Below the pieces are notes generated by a model. That model worked only from the letters and a program-made list of their open reading frames with translations, was not told where the DNA came from and did not search any database. 64,000 nucleotides of DNA from Megalopta genalis (taxonomy: Eukaryota; Arthropoda; Insecta; Hymenoptera; Halictidae): positions 25,385,271 through 25,449,270 of the forward strand of contig NC_135018.1 in NCBI RefSeq assembly GCF_051020955.1. Reading direction: 5' to 3'. The translations under genes were made by a program, and so were the position numbers. How positions within the stretch are numbered: position 1 is the first letter of the stretch; the number at the start of each line of letters is the position of its first letter. Of the stretch, positions 1 to 12,659 are shown one piece after another.

Positions 1-3000
1 TGCAAGCTCAAACAAAACAAAAACAAACGATTCAGCAGACGATCTAATCGCGAGCAAAATTTATCTACGCTTATCGTAACATCTGCAGATTCGTGTTACA
101 GTAAAAGCTGCCTAAGAATTATATTAAACATTGGAAATTCTAGATTTGTGTGTCGTTGTTTAATCAATTCAAAAATTCATCGATTTGTTGAAATAGTATC
201 TTCCTCGATGAATATTATTTTTGTACGCATGCGGTCACTGTTCCTGGATGGATATGTGTACAACATGTTAAAACACAATTTTCTACAATATACAACTTTT
301 TCTATCGTACTTAACGCTGCGAGTGCCCACGAGACAGTCACAGATAACTGGCACAATTTTTCTATCGAAGAAAATTGATTGTAATTGCAACCTATTAAGC
401 AAGTTAAACTTGGGTAGAATCTACGCAGACAATTATTATTATAATAAATCTTCTAGACTTATTGTACAAAGCAAGTTGTTCGATTTTACATGTCTTTTGT
501 GGACACCAGTATGCCAGTTAACGTGATATAGAAAAGCTTAATACATTTCGTGAATTTATATAATCTTTTAACATCGAATTTTTCCTTACTTTGGGATTCT
601 AGATACGTTTCCAGAGCATGTGAAAGAGACACGTCCGGATAAAAAGGATCGTTAACAAATAGATTTGCAACACGATAACAAGCGTACAACAGAAACGACA
701 ATTCAAGATGTAGAACTGCATCTTATGATGTTACATATTCTGATACGTCACCCTCGCGAAATCCTCTGTCTGCAAATCCGAGTAAAAAGTTAAAAATTCG
801 CATAAACGTGACTTAGAGGTGTTAGGAAACCGTGCAAAAGTGAACGAGGCGTCTCAGAAAGGGCTGCGTAAGTGTCTGAAGTGCTGAGTCTGAAGTGCTG
901 CATACGAATGATGAAATTCTTAAAAGTTACAGCGCTGAGAACACTTTACACACTCGACAATCGCGTTTACCTCGTACGCAATATTATAAACCATCCGAAC
1001 GGCAGGCGTACACCTGTCGAATTTTCGCAAGTTTCTCGCAGAAATGTTACGCGAACGAAACGTTCGAAGCGTAGCTGACTGGCTCGCAAGTCGGCGACAG
1101 CGGCTGCGTTAAACACTTTCTAATTCGTCGTGACGAGAAAGGAAGAAAGACTTGTCGCGGAACACGTTGTGCAATTCTCGGTGCAGGAAGAGCGTAGGAA
1201 ACTCGGTTTTGGCCGGATCGAACGCGAGACCGCTTCGACGGTGAAGCATTTTCGATTTGCTTTTTTCTTCTGGCCCACTAGCGGGGATAATTGTCGGTGG
1301 TACGAAGCGGATTAGAGAATAATTCCTCCGGTAACAGCTGTTCTTCCGCGTCGCTGGCAAGATAACGTCGCTGGTTCCCATTAATAGGACATCCACTTGT
1401 AAGTGGTTCGTGTAGCTCTCTCGCTGGTGGAATTGTCCGGCGCAAGCAACTGTTTTCCTGTTGCAATTAAGATGCACGATGTTAACGCGACGAGACAGCG
1501 ACTAACAAACGCGGCGCCGCGTTAGTGCGAGCCTGCCCGAGCGTTCGTTATCGCGATTAGGGAAATTCAATTTAGTTCAGCTAACGCGATCCTTTCTCAG
1601 CAGAAATTCTGCTGAGGGATGATCGAGCGTGAGAATCGTCCGATTCTACGATACCTTCTCTCGATCGCATTCAAAGCATTATTTGTGAATACAAATAGAG
1701 CGTTTCGTTTCCTTTTGTTTCTGTTGTCCACGGTACTGTATTTCTACGAAAGCGGTTTTGTCATAGAAGTGCGCGTTACGGGTGTAAATAATTTTTTTAT
1801 TAGTGCGATAGTGGAGGAGATTTGAAAGTCAAAGTAATTATGATAATTGAAATTCTATGTATTTTTATTCGTAGCATTGTAGGAAGTTTTGCGACGAAAC
1901 GAGCAACCTATTGTATTGCACATCATCGCGGATTTTTTTATGCAGAATAAAAATTGTCTGCATCAATTGCAAGAAGTGGAAACTAAACAATTGCTACTAT
2001 TTCGCCATAAATGTATAAAATCCGCAGTCTAATCATTAGGTTTAAGGAAGCCACAGATTACTTGGACCCATTGTTAGTTACTACTGTTCCTTTAAATAAA
2101 TTACGTTAAAAACTGTGACATCAAATGACCTGCAATCGTAAAACGAGGATGCTCGATTTGTTCCAGCGTATTTTATGCAACTGAACTGGTTGACCTAGTA
2201 CGTAATCTTTGAACAGGTTCAATCAGTTCTCGCACATATAGTACATTTTTTATTAATATAAATATCGTGTACTATTACTTTTGCTTCTATTCGTATCTCT
2301 TATTGATTATTTATCCGTATTAAATCTGTATCCCTATAAAATTGTATGAAATTATCTCATTATTCGCATCTTAGTGCGCTGCCGATAAACTCATTGTTTG
2401 GATTCTGTTTTAGAATATTTATATATCGTTTTCATTTGTAACAATAAACAAAAACAACTGAATCGATCTGATCCTGTTACAACATTATGCACCCTGCGCG
2501 AGAAAAATTGCAGAATTATAAACTTTAGCTTGGCACAAGAAATAGAGGCGAAAGACTGTTTCAATGACTCATTGCTAAAGTAAAATGTCGCACAATTCAC
2601 CAAGGCCACTGGCCCGTCACTGAACACTGCAATTCGATGTTGATCCGATTACTAAAATGCCACCGGAACTAATAACTCAGGTCGTAGAAAATTTATAATT
2701 TTAAGACATCATTCACACGTCACACAATTTACCAAATCGAGGTCACACAACACCAAAATCCTGTCACATTAACCCCTTCCCATGCTAACTGCGCATCAAA
2801 ACTCTCGCATCGTTCATAATTCGCTGGAAAAAAAAACAAGAAAAAGAAAACGAATGAAACAGAATAATAGCATTTTATACCGAACCTACGATCCGCACAC
2901 ATTTGTTAAAATCTGTTCAAAGTCCTAACCGCAACTCCGGCGCGATGTCAAAAGGGCAAGCGATCAGCACGTTCGACGCGGATCTAATCTAGTTTGACAT

Positions 3001-3836
3001 CTCTTTTAAAACAGCGCATAAATAAAACGCTTGTAAAACCGAATCTAACTATACTTTAGATTGCTCATCTAAAAAGAAATACTTTATACTGTCTGTTACA
3101 AGAGAGAGCAACGTCACCTTAACTTCTCCACTGCCGTGTCACTCGTAATATAAGTTGACACAATTTCGTATCCAGGACGAAAAAGTAATCGAATTTACGC
3201 GATATACTTGTGTCAACTGAATCCAATCAGAATCTGAAAGATCTAAATGAACAATAGAATAATCCCAGTAATAAATGTCTAAAACTTTCGAGCACGCTTT
3301 CATTAACCACGACGACGTCACCTTTCTGAACAGTGCGCCACTTGGTGGCTCTCTTTATCCCGTGTCCAAACGCTATGCAGAAATTTTTGGTACATGAAGT
3401 GCAAAAGCAGCCCCTGCTTTTATAGGTATTCTCACTCGACTGTAATTCGATTTCTACCTCGGCATACGCCTGCTTTCGAATAAGTCCAACTTGGTATACG
3501 TCCAGCTTGAACGTGACAAAATTTTGCCTGATGTGCATTCTTCTTTTGGAATACGACTGAAACGGATTAAGTACGTACGCCGAGGCACCGCTGTACAATG
3601 AAAATCATCGAACACTAATCTCGGTGTCAATGTCGTTTCCGCGGCGATCGGTGACAGAGTTGGTCATAGCCAAGAGTGTTCACTGAATGCATTACCGTGA
3701 TGTAAAAATTGATCGATTTAGCGGACCGACGCGTTACCGGAATGTTTAACGACGTGGCTCGGCGTGTCGAGAAGAGTTGTTCCGTTCGGGAAAAGCCGAG
3801 ACGGAACGGTAGAGAATTCAGGGCACAAGAACTCAC
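1..3836. other. Gene-free stretch, probably intron of the signal-peptide gene
   Basis: I see no convincing coding exon here. The DNA is AT-rich except for a GC- and CpG-richer patch at about 1050-1560, where overlapping open frames on both strands look like composition effects. Because the first coding exon at 3837-3927 (minus strand) ends in a good splice donor pointing this way, much of this stretch may be the first intron of that gene. A minus-strand open frame at about 3227-3598 has no signal peptide, no recognisable motif and no fitting splice phase, so I do not call it. Confidence 0.5.
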
Positions 3837-3927
3837 CCTCTGACAGCGATCCTGGAGCCGCGGCTAGCAGCAGAGCCGCGAGGAGTAGCAGTTTCGTGAA
3901 CCAAAGCCTCCACATGTCTTCACCCAT
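3837..3927 (-). CDS. First coding exon (signal peptide) of an unidentified secreted or membrane protein
   Basis: The minus strand reads a classic signal peptide: a short start (MGEDMWRLWFTK), a long hydrophobic core of Leu and Ala, then APGSLSEG. ATG at 3927 is the first ATG in an otherwise open frame; a second in-frame ATG lies at 3915. The frame meets a strong donor (G followed by GTGAGT, intron from 3836) after 30 codons plus one base. This is a phase-1 junction, which is typical of genes for cell-surface and secreted modular proteins (immunoglobulin, cadherin or LRR families). The open frame continuing past the donor is intron read-through. Later exons should lie at lower coordinates and are not recognisable in the window. 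The protein family is therefore unknown. Confidence 0.55.
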
Positions 3928-4720
3928 CTGTTTCCCGGTCGCACGTAGCTGCGGCACGATATTACCCGGAGACGTGCAGTCTCGTGTAAAGCGGCCCGGA
4001 TGGCTGCGTAGCCCGTTACATGAGTACCAAAACCGTGAAGGGAACTGGGAACCTGTCTGCACACCTCGAATCCACCTTGCCCGAACTGGGACCCGATTTA
4101 CCGACGCGTCAGCCGGTCTGTCGCGACTCGCTCCCGAACAGGATAAGGTGCTCGCGAGATTCGTCAACTGATGCGGATCGGCGACCGGACAGATGATAAC
4201 GAAAACAAAACAAAAAAATAATAAAAAAAAATGAGATTAATCGAAGATGTCGGTCGAAGTTGTGTCGCGACGCGAGAACAATGAAAAATTTTCCACCTGG
4301 TTACCGGACCGAGCGGTTAACGAGAACTCCGGTACTCGACAAGCGGAGCAGCCGACCGATTGACCTTTCTCCGAGTGCGTAACTTTGTCTGTGTCCCGGT
4401 GAGGACTGAAGGGGAAGCAAGACCCGCCGCCGGGTGTTGGGAACCGGAGAAAGGTGTATTGAGAGAGAGGCCAGAGGCGAGCCGGTAAGGCCCCTCTTCC
4501 GTCGCTCTTTTCCCCCTACTTCCTCAGCATCCCCTCTCTCTCTCTCTCTCTCTCTCCCTCTCTACCCCCTTTCCCGGTCCTACTCCTCCTAGCCCCAAGT
4601 TCCAGCTTCTTCCTCCATCCAATAAAGTAGGACCGTTTTCCAGGCGCGCGGCCCTTTCCTCAGGAGGCTGTTTTGTTGTCACTATAATTGCGCGCGGTGT
4701 TCGCGGCCTTGGCTGCCATT
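3928..4720 (-). promoter_or_regulatory. GC-rich 5' UTR/promoter region of the signal-peptide gene
   Basis: This CpG-containing GC-rich block stands out from the AT-rich surroundings and lies immediately upstream of the signal-peptide start on the minus strand. It includes a CT microsatellite at 4534-4563. I cannot place the transcription start, and no clear TATA box is visible. The promoter role is inferred from position and composition. Confidence 0.4.
4534..4563. repeat. (CT)n microsatellite
   Basis: A run of about 13 CT dinucleotides, slightly interrupted at its right end, inside the GC-rich upstream region. On the opposite strand it is (GA)n, a sequence that GAGA-type factors bind in insect promoters. 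Such a role here is only a possibility. Confidence 0.85.
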
Positions 4721-7453
<2,733 letters not shown>

Positions 7454-8375
7454 TCTTTTTCACTTCCTTCTAGAGTCACGTATTATTCTCGTACTGACAC
7501 TCTCCAACTGTACCGCATGCCCACCCGTTACATCGCACCTCTACCAGTTAAACAGAGCTGTTACATTTACGTTAATTTACGTGCCAATTTGTTCACTTCT
7601 TAATTGTTACGTACGCGCAGCTCCTCCTACGGTTCAAGAAACTCTATGAACCTGATCTGAAAGAGTAATTTACATCATTATCACGTACAACCCTTCAGCT
7701 TCTACGACGAGTATACTCGTCACGGAAAAAACACTCTCGTCCGACTTCTTCAATTAAAATTTTCACGAAACGTATCCGTAAACAGACATTTTTACAATAA
7801 TTTCAGAAGAATTTTCTGAAAAAAACTGCACGCAGCGTGATCAATCAAATATGTAAATGCTATAAAAATTAATTAATAACGACATACGTACGCTTTTAAG
7901 AATTGATTATAATCGAAATCTGTAAATAGAAATGTCCCAAATTCTGTAGAAAGTGGCAAGCACAGAACTTCATTTGCAAAATAGGTGAAGAGACCTTTAC
8001 ACTCTCTATTCTCGAAGGAACTGCTAAAAATGACTTTCCAAAGCAACGGTGCGGCCGCGAGCTTACCGGTTAGATTTACTTTTGCCCGCGGTGAAAAGGA
8101 ATTTATGCATAATCGTCACTTCGAAGTAGCGACAGACCTTTTTACATGTTTAACGTCTACCGTTACAGTCGTTGCTTAACTACGATGGTTTTCATTTACA
8201 AATTTATCATTTAACGACAGAGAAACGACAAGAAATTAATTTATTGAATCATTCTACCCTACAACTGTACACAATCAAAAATTAAACGAAATACTTTTGA
8301 TAATAGCTCTGTCCCTTAGTAATTAATAGAAAAAAATCAAGTTCTTATCTCGCCTCTATGAATTGGTCACGCGAA
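7454..8375. other. Intergenic DNA, nothing recognised
   Basis: AT-rich sequence between the compound microsatellite and the nested transposon block. I see no gene, RNA or terminal-repeat structure. Confidence 0.5.
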
Positions 8376-8473
8376 TACAGTAAATTCTCGCCAATTTTCC
8401 TTCAGCTCCTAAACAAAAATGAAAATTTTGGGAAGAGGAAATACGATTATTCGAGCCTCACGGCTCATAGTTC

Positions 8474-9602
8474 AGCCGTTTATTTTGAAAGTGGCATAAG
8501 TCACTTTGTTTTTAAGTCGATATATTTAAGGGTTTGCGTTTTAACATGTTTAAAAATATGGATGCTAACTTTCAAGAAGATTTACTTGTATTTGTTATCT
8601 CAGGATACTGATATTTTTCTCAGTATAAATAATTTCGTATAAACATTAAAAAATCACCACTTTTCATTACGGTAAAGTGACTTAAGCCACTTTCAAAATA
8701 AATAGTTTAGAAAAATGACTGACATATATTAATATCGTCCGACGTATTTTACTGAAGTGATGTTTTGAAAGGACAGTGATTTACTGAAATTGTTGAATAA
8801 ATTACATATATAATAATAATGTTTGATTTAAGTATTTTTTATTTTAATATTCATAAAATACAAAAATAATTAGTACATTTTGAAACATAAGTATAAGTAA
8901 GTTATATGAAAATACATCAGTTCAATTTAATTTTCGTCATCAATAGGAGTGATTAAGTCCTCAGAAATCGTGTTTTGTTTCAAATTTTTAAAATAACTGT
9001 GGTATATTGGGGGTATATAATTAAGCAAGTCCATCATGTCTTTGTATTTTGCTGAAGAAACAGGACGAGATCCAGCGTATAACGGATTCATTTCTATTTG
9101 TGAATAACGCCTAGGTCTTCCTCTTTTTGGTGACAAATCCAAAGTTAGAAATTCATCTTTTTCATCTAAAGTTAGTTTATAAAACATTTTATAGCCATCT
9201 ACTGGCGGGTCTGGAGGTAGCCGCCACATCACTATAATATAATTTACGAAACTGCACTATTCTTTCGCACTTATAAAAATAAGTCCAGTGATCACAACTT
9301 TTTTAAAAATACTGAAAATAATTCAAAACAATACTTCACACACACTTATCGCACGTTTCTATTTCTTTCACACTAAGCCCCGCAATTAATTTCCTGAGTA
9401 CAGCGATTTACGCCACTTTCAAAATAAACATGTTTGTTATACCGTTAATTAGCAAAACTTCTCTCGAACAAATCTCAATAGTTCTCAACTTATTGATTGC
9501 AATATTTTTTTAAATGAAAAGATACCGTTCAATTGTAATTAGTGTTACCATTAACTCGATTTTTTTGAAAAAGTGACTTATGCCACTTTCAAAATAAACG
9601 GC
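8474..9602. mobile_element. DNA transposon of unrecognised superfamily with ~34-bp terminal inverted repeats
   Basis: Both ends carry AGCCGTTTATTTTGAAAGTGG (inverted on the right), continuing to the CATAAGTCACTTT motif. The same motif recurs inside: inverted at about 8674-8704 and again at about 9405-9430, giving four copies of the GCCACTTTCAAAATAAA core. The element encloses one small minus-strand ORF (8927-9229). The first 232 bp are nearly identical to the separate short element at 19843-20066. Flanks AGTT on the left and ATTT on the right suggest a 4-bp target duplication with one change; the 19843 copy shows a clean AAAT duplication. I do not recognise the superfamily. It sits inside a palindromic MITE and so is younger than that insertion. 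Confidence 0.8.
8927..9229 (-). CDS. Small ORF inside the unclassified transposon
   Basis: About 100 aa from ATG at 9229 to a stop at 8927. The protein has a proline-rich start (LPPDPPVDG), an AT-hook-like basic core (KRGRPRR at about residues 38-44) and a C-terminal segment with YIPPIYHSYF. No DDE/D triad or zinc-finger pattern is visible. It may be a fragment of a transposase or an accessory DNA-binding protein of the element, since it is the only sizeable ORF between the terminal repeats. I do not recognise the family. The frame is open upstream of the ATG as far as a GTG, so a longer or spliced product is possible. Confidence 0.45.
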   Translation of the reverse strand: MWRLPPDPPVDGYKMFYKLTLDEKDEFLTLDLSPKRGRPRRYSQIEMNPLYAGSRPVSSAKYKDMMDLLNYIPPIYHSYFKNLKQNTISEDLITPIDDEN

Positions 9603-9796
9603 TCATTTATAGTTACCGATTGTCAACAATTATAAATAAAATATAATCGTATCTCGTCTTCTCGAATTGTCTATTTTTTTGTACAATCTAAGCGTCAATT
9701 AGAGAGAATTAAAGGCATAAAACTCGCAGTCCACTTGTAACTTCTACATATAATCCTTACGCAAACTATCGTTAAGTATCATCAGTATCATGAGCA

Positions 9797-10086
9797 TTAA
9801 CCCGAGAAAGATAACCTACGTCGCAGAGGCGCCTGCGAAGACTGTTGATTTTTGTTAATTTTTCATAGAGGTCTAGTGATTTAAGTTTAAAATTACTTAA
9901 AATATAAAAAAATATAATATAAATGCATTTTATTTTTACAATAATGCCAAACCTTTAAAATGACTAGATTAACTTAAATAAATATCCATTGTTAGTATAA
10001 AATTGACGCCTTAGAAAAGCATGCGCCTCTGAAGCGTATGGTTATCTTTTACGTACGTTGTCATATGGTTATCTTTCTAGGGTTAA
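9797..10086. mobile_element. piggyBac-type MITE flanked by TTAA
   Basis: TTAA at 9797-9800 is followed by CCCGAGAAAGATAACC, and the right end reads GGTTATCTTTCTAGGG followed by TTAA at 10083-10086. The termini match the classical piggyBac terminal repeat (CCCTAGAAAGATA) apart from one base on the left. Subterminal GCATGCGCC-like repeats are also present. The 282-bp interior is too short for a transposase, so this is a non-autonomous derivative. Confidence 0.9.
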
Positions 10087-10159
10087 ATAAAAGTAGATAA
10101 AGCAAAATGTCTCGAAAGATGTCCAATACTTTGAAGACATTGCTCTCTAACACAAAAAT

Positions 10160-10700
10160 GCGATCAGTCGGCGTCGAATAGCCCTTCTTGTAGATACTCC
10201 GCTCTGTGCGCCGAGCTGTCGAACCGAATGCCGGTCGAACACCTCCAAACATGGTGGTCCACCTGTCGCACTGAATGAACTCGGCCAGGAGACAGGGGGC
10301 ACGGTTGTTGGAGGAACCTGTACGATAGTGGCACGAGTCGCAAGGTGGGAGGTTCGTATTATAGGTGGCGACCCGAGGACCTACATTCGCGAGCGTCTTC
10401 TCTCCGCGGCCTCTGCCACGGAGGAGCCCTCGTCTCCTAAAGTATTCGTGTCGATGTCGGTTGACTCGCTTACCGAATGATTCTCGAATTCCGTCGTCGA
10501 GATTCCACCGGAGAAATTACTCCCCTCCACCTGCCGCTTTTTACCGTCGCCTCCTTTTTTTTTACAGCCAGAATGCTCGTGGACCGCGAAATTGAGCCTG
10601 GGTGTTGCGGTGAAAATAGCTACAGAACTCGCCGCCGTTAACATTTCTTCAGCCTTTCGTCTGGGCGATCTGTCTAGCATTCTCTCGGCAGATTAGCTTT
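10160..10700. other. GC-rich block, function unknown
   Basis: This block is clearly more GC- and CpG-rich than its surroundings, with overlapping open frames on both strands (plus about 10365-10595, minus about 10381-10680) that look like a composition effect. It has no supported start, splice pattern or protein family. A promoter or regulatory island is possible but unproven. Confidence 0.3.
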
Positions 10701-10826
10701 GATAATCGAAAGTATACTGGAGATACAGGCTGGTCATAATATCTATTTTCGTCTGTTTTACGAACGGAGATACGCTTGAAGTTGGAGTAGAAATTAACGT
10801 TTCGGGGACGAAGATTTTTCAATGTA

Positions 10827-10957
10827 CAATAAATTCTCTCTAATTTCCGATTGTCAACAATTATAAAAAACGAGCCGCAAGGCTCGAATAATCGTATATC
10901 CTCCACCCGAACTGTCCATTTTTGTGCACAATTTAAGCATCAAATAGGGAGAATTTT
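10827..10957. mobile_element. Palindromic pogo/Tc1-like MITE, copy B (internally shortened)
   Basis: Starts with a degraded terminus (CAATAAATTCTCTCTAAT), jumps directly to the palindrome centre (CCGATTGTCAACAATTATA) and then carries the complete right arm (GAGCCGCAAGGCTCG, CTGTCCATTTTTGTGC) to GGGAGAATTTTATA. Most of the left arm is deleted. Confidence 0.8.
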
Positions 10958-12066
10958 ATAATCAATTAACTAATTTAATCGACGTAATTATATATCCTTT
11001 ATCAAATACTTTTTTTTATAAAAAGATTTATTCAATTCAAAATTATTACTTAAAGTTATTAAATTATTAAATTTTCTTAAAAATAAATCAAATTTTATAT
11101 GTTATTCGTTGCTACTGTACTACGAATATTTTTCTCGGAGATTATGTGTGAAAGACTTAAGTAACGAGAAAAATGAACAATATATCGTTGAGCGTTACGG
11201 AAAGAAGCACAATTAATTTGTTTTATAAAATGAGAATATGTCTCTAACGATTACTAGCACGCTTCGTTTACTCTACGAAAAGAATTATATCCCATTGAAG
11301 AAAGCATCGTTTGATGTTAACTGATATTAATTACATATAATATTATTTGTATAATTATTTATAATTTCTCAATAATGTATATCTATAGTCACTTATTCTT
11401 ACACTTGTTCTTAATTAGGCGCATTCGTGTGTTAATTTGGCCTGTCCTTAGCCGAGAGAGTATGGATTTTTCTTTTCCGCTGATTTGTTGAGTGGGATTG
11501 AGATTGATTGAAGTGCTGTATTAAGTTGTGTATTTTTATTGAAATACTGTAAAATAATTAATTAATTAATTAAATTTAAAAATTAAAAATAGTATTAATT
11601 AATTAATTAATTCAATAAATATCTATGTTGAATTCGGATCAGTGGTTCGATTGGCGTTATTGTGGTTTCTTCTACTGCAACATCTTTGTTTTCACCGCGT
11701 ATTATCCCGTGATACGAAGATATCTAGATAAAGATTGTGTTTATGTCGTTACTGTAAAGTTCCGTATATGTTTCTTGTACTTTTGTTACGATTTCGTAAC
11801 TATTTTTACTATTTATGCTTGTTAAGACATTTATTACACTCATGGAGTTTGAATAGACTGCAAGATTTCGAAGGTTGTTGATGTTTCGGCATATGTTAAT
11901 GCTTCAAGTATTGCGTATATTGTAAACGACAATTACGGGACTCCTGAGTTTAATTTAGATGCGTCGATAAAGATCGACATGACAAATATACACACATATT
12001 TGCATGTGCAACGTGTTTCGAAAAAAAAGAATTCAGAGATTGCAGATTCGTATAGCCGGAATTCTA
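10958..12066. other. Intergenic AT-rich DNA, nothing recognised
   Basis: Contains short AATTAATT runs near 11555-11620 but no gene, RNA or terminal-repeat element that I can support. Confidence 0.5.
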
Positions 12067-12653
12067 TTGGGTTGGCAACTAAGTAATTGCAGATTTGTTC
12101 AACGAAATAAAAAATTTTTTTTACTTGGAATGAAGTTTAATCTGTAATGTATTTTCCATTTTGTTCGATGACCTTTTGCCATCTCTCTGACAACTTGACA
12201 ATTCCACACTCGTAGAAAATTTGATCCTTTTCGGCCAAAAACTGAGTTAAGTCAGATTTTACAGCGTCATCATCATTAAAAGTTTTACCACGATGGGAGT
12301 TGTCCAGGGATCGAAATAAGTGGTAATCCGATGGCGCGAGATCAAGGCTATATGGTGGGTGTAACATCAATTCCCAATCAATATCCATCAATTCTTGCCG
12401 AGTGGACAAAGACGTGTGCGGCCTAGCATCGTCCTGGTGGAAAATGACACCTTTACGATTGACCAATTCTGGTCGCTTTTCCTTCATCGCTGCATTCAAT
12501 TTGTCCAGTTGCTAACATTCACGGATAATAAAAAATAACATAATAATGATAATAATAATAATAATTTTATAATATAACATTTACGGATATCATAAAAATG
12601 GGAGTGAGAGACATCTATAATTGAAATCGGCAATTACTTAGTTGCCAACCCAA
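12067..12653 (-). mobile_element. mariner element, internally deleted, with intact terminal repeats
   Basis: Terminal inverted repeats TTGGGTTGGCAACTAAGTAA at 12067 and the complementary copy ending at 12653 are flanked by TA (12065-12066 and 12654-12655). The 587-bp length compares with roughly 1.3 kb for a full mariner. The body keeps only the 3' half of the transposase gene on the minus strand. The left terminal repeat and its TAAGTAATTGC extension match mellifera/Famar-type mariners from memory. The AT-rich stretch 12515-12600 replaces the lost 5' half. Confidence 0.95.
12137..12499 (-). pseudogene. mariner transposase, C-terminal fragment
   Basis: The frame encodes about 120 aa covering the end of the catalytic domain. 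HQDDARPHTS carries the second catalytic Asp and PYSLDLAPSDYHLF the third, with 34 residues between them, which is the mariner D,D34D signature. The helix-turn-helix DNA-binding region and the first catalytic Asp are missing. In the same frame upstream, the residues QLDKLNAAMK are preceded by a stop codon, so there is no intact start. The PYSLD segment has Leu where Pro is usual. It is non-functional as a transposase, but its terminal repeats could still be mobilised in trans. Confidence 0.93.
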
Positions 12654-12659
12654 TACTAT

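Larger units (their letters stand above)
8378..9710. mobile_element. Palindromic pogo/Tc1-like MITE, copy A, split by a later insertion
   Basis: The left half (8378-8470) begins CAGTAAATTCTC after a TA dinucleotide and runs through GGGAAGAGGAAATACGATTA. The right half (about 9603-9710) resumes at TTTATAGTTACCGATTGTC and ends in the complementary arm, with a degraded terminus. A different transposon (8474-9602) interrupts the copy in the centre of its palindrome. TA flanks and the CAGTA terminus match the Tc1/mariner superfamily, pogo type. The assignment rests on these termini only, because the copy has no transposase. Confidence 0.75.

Noticed and set aside
2767..2800. TTAACCCCTTCCCATGC, resembling the left end of a TTAA element
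   Set aside because: No complementary right end with TTAA was found nearby. The same holds for TTAACCCCTTGCCAG near 27519.
3227..3598. Minus-strand 123-codon ORF with several cysteines, near a TATAAAAG
   Set aside because: No usable phase-1 acceptor joins it to the signal-peptide exon, and no family is recognisable.
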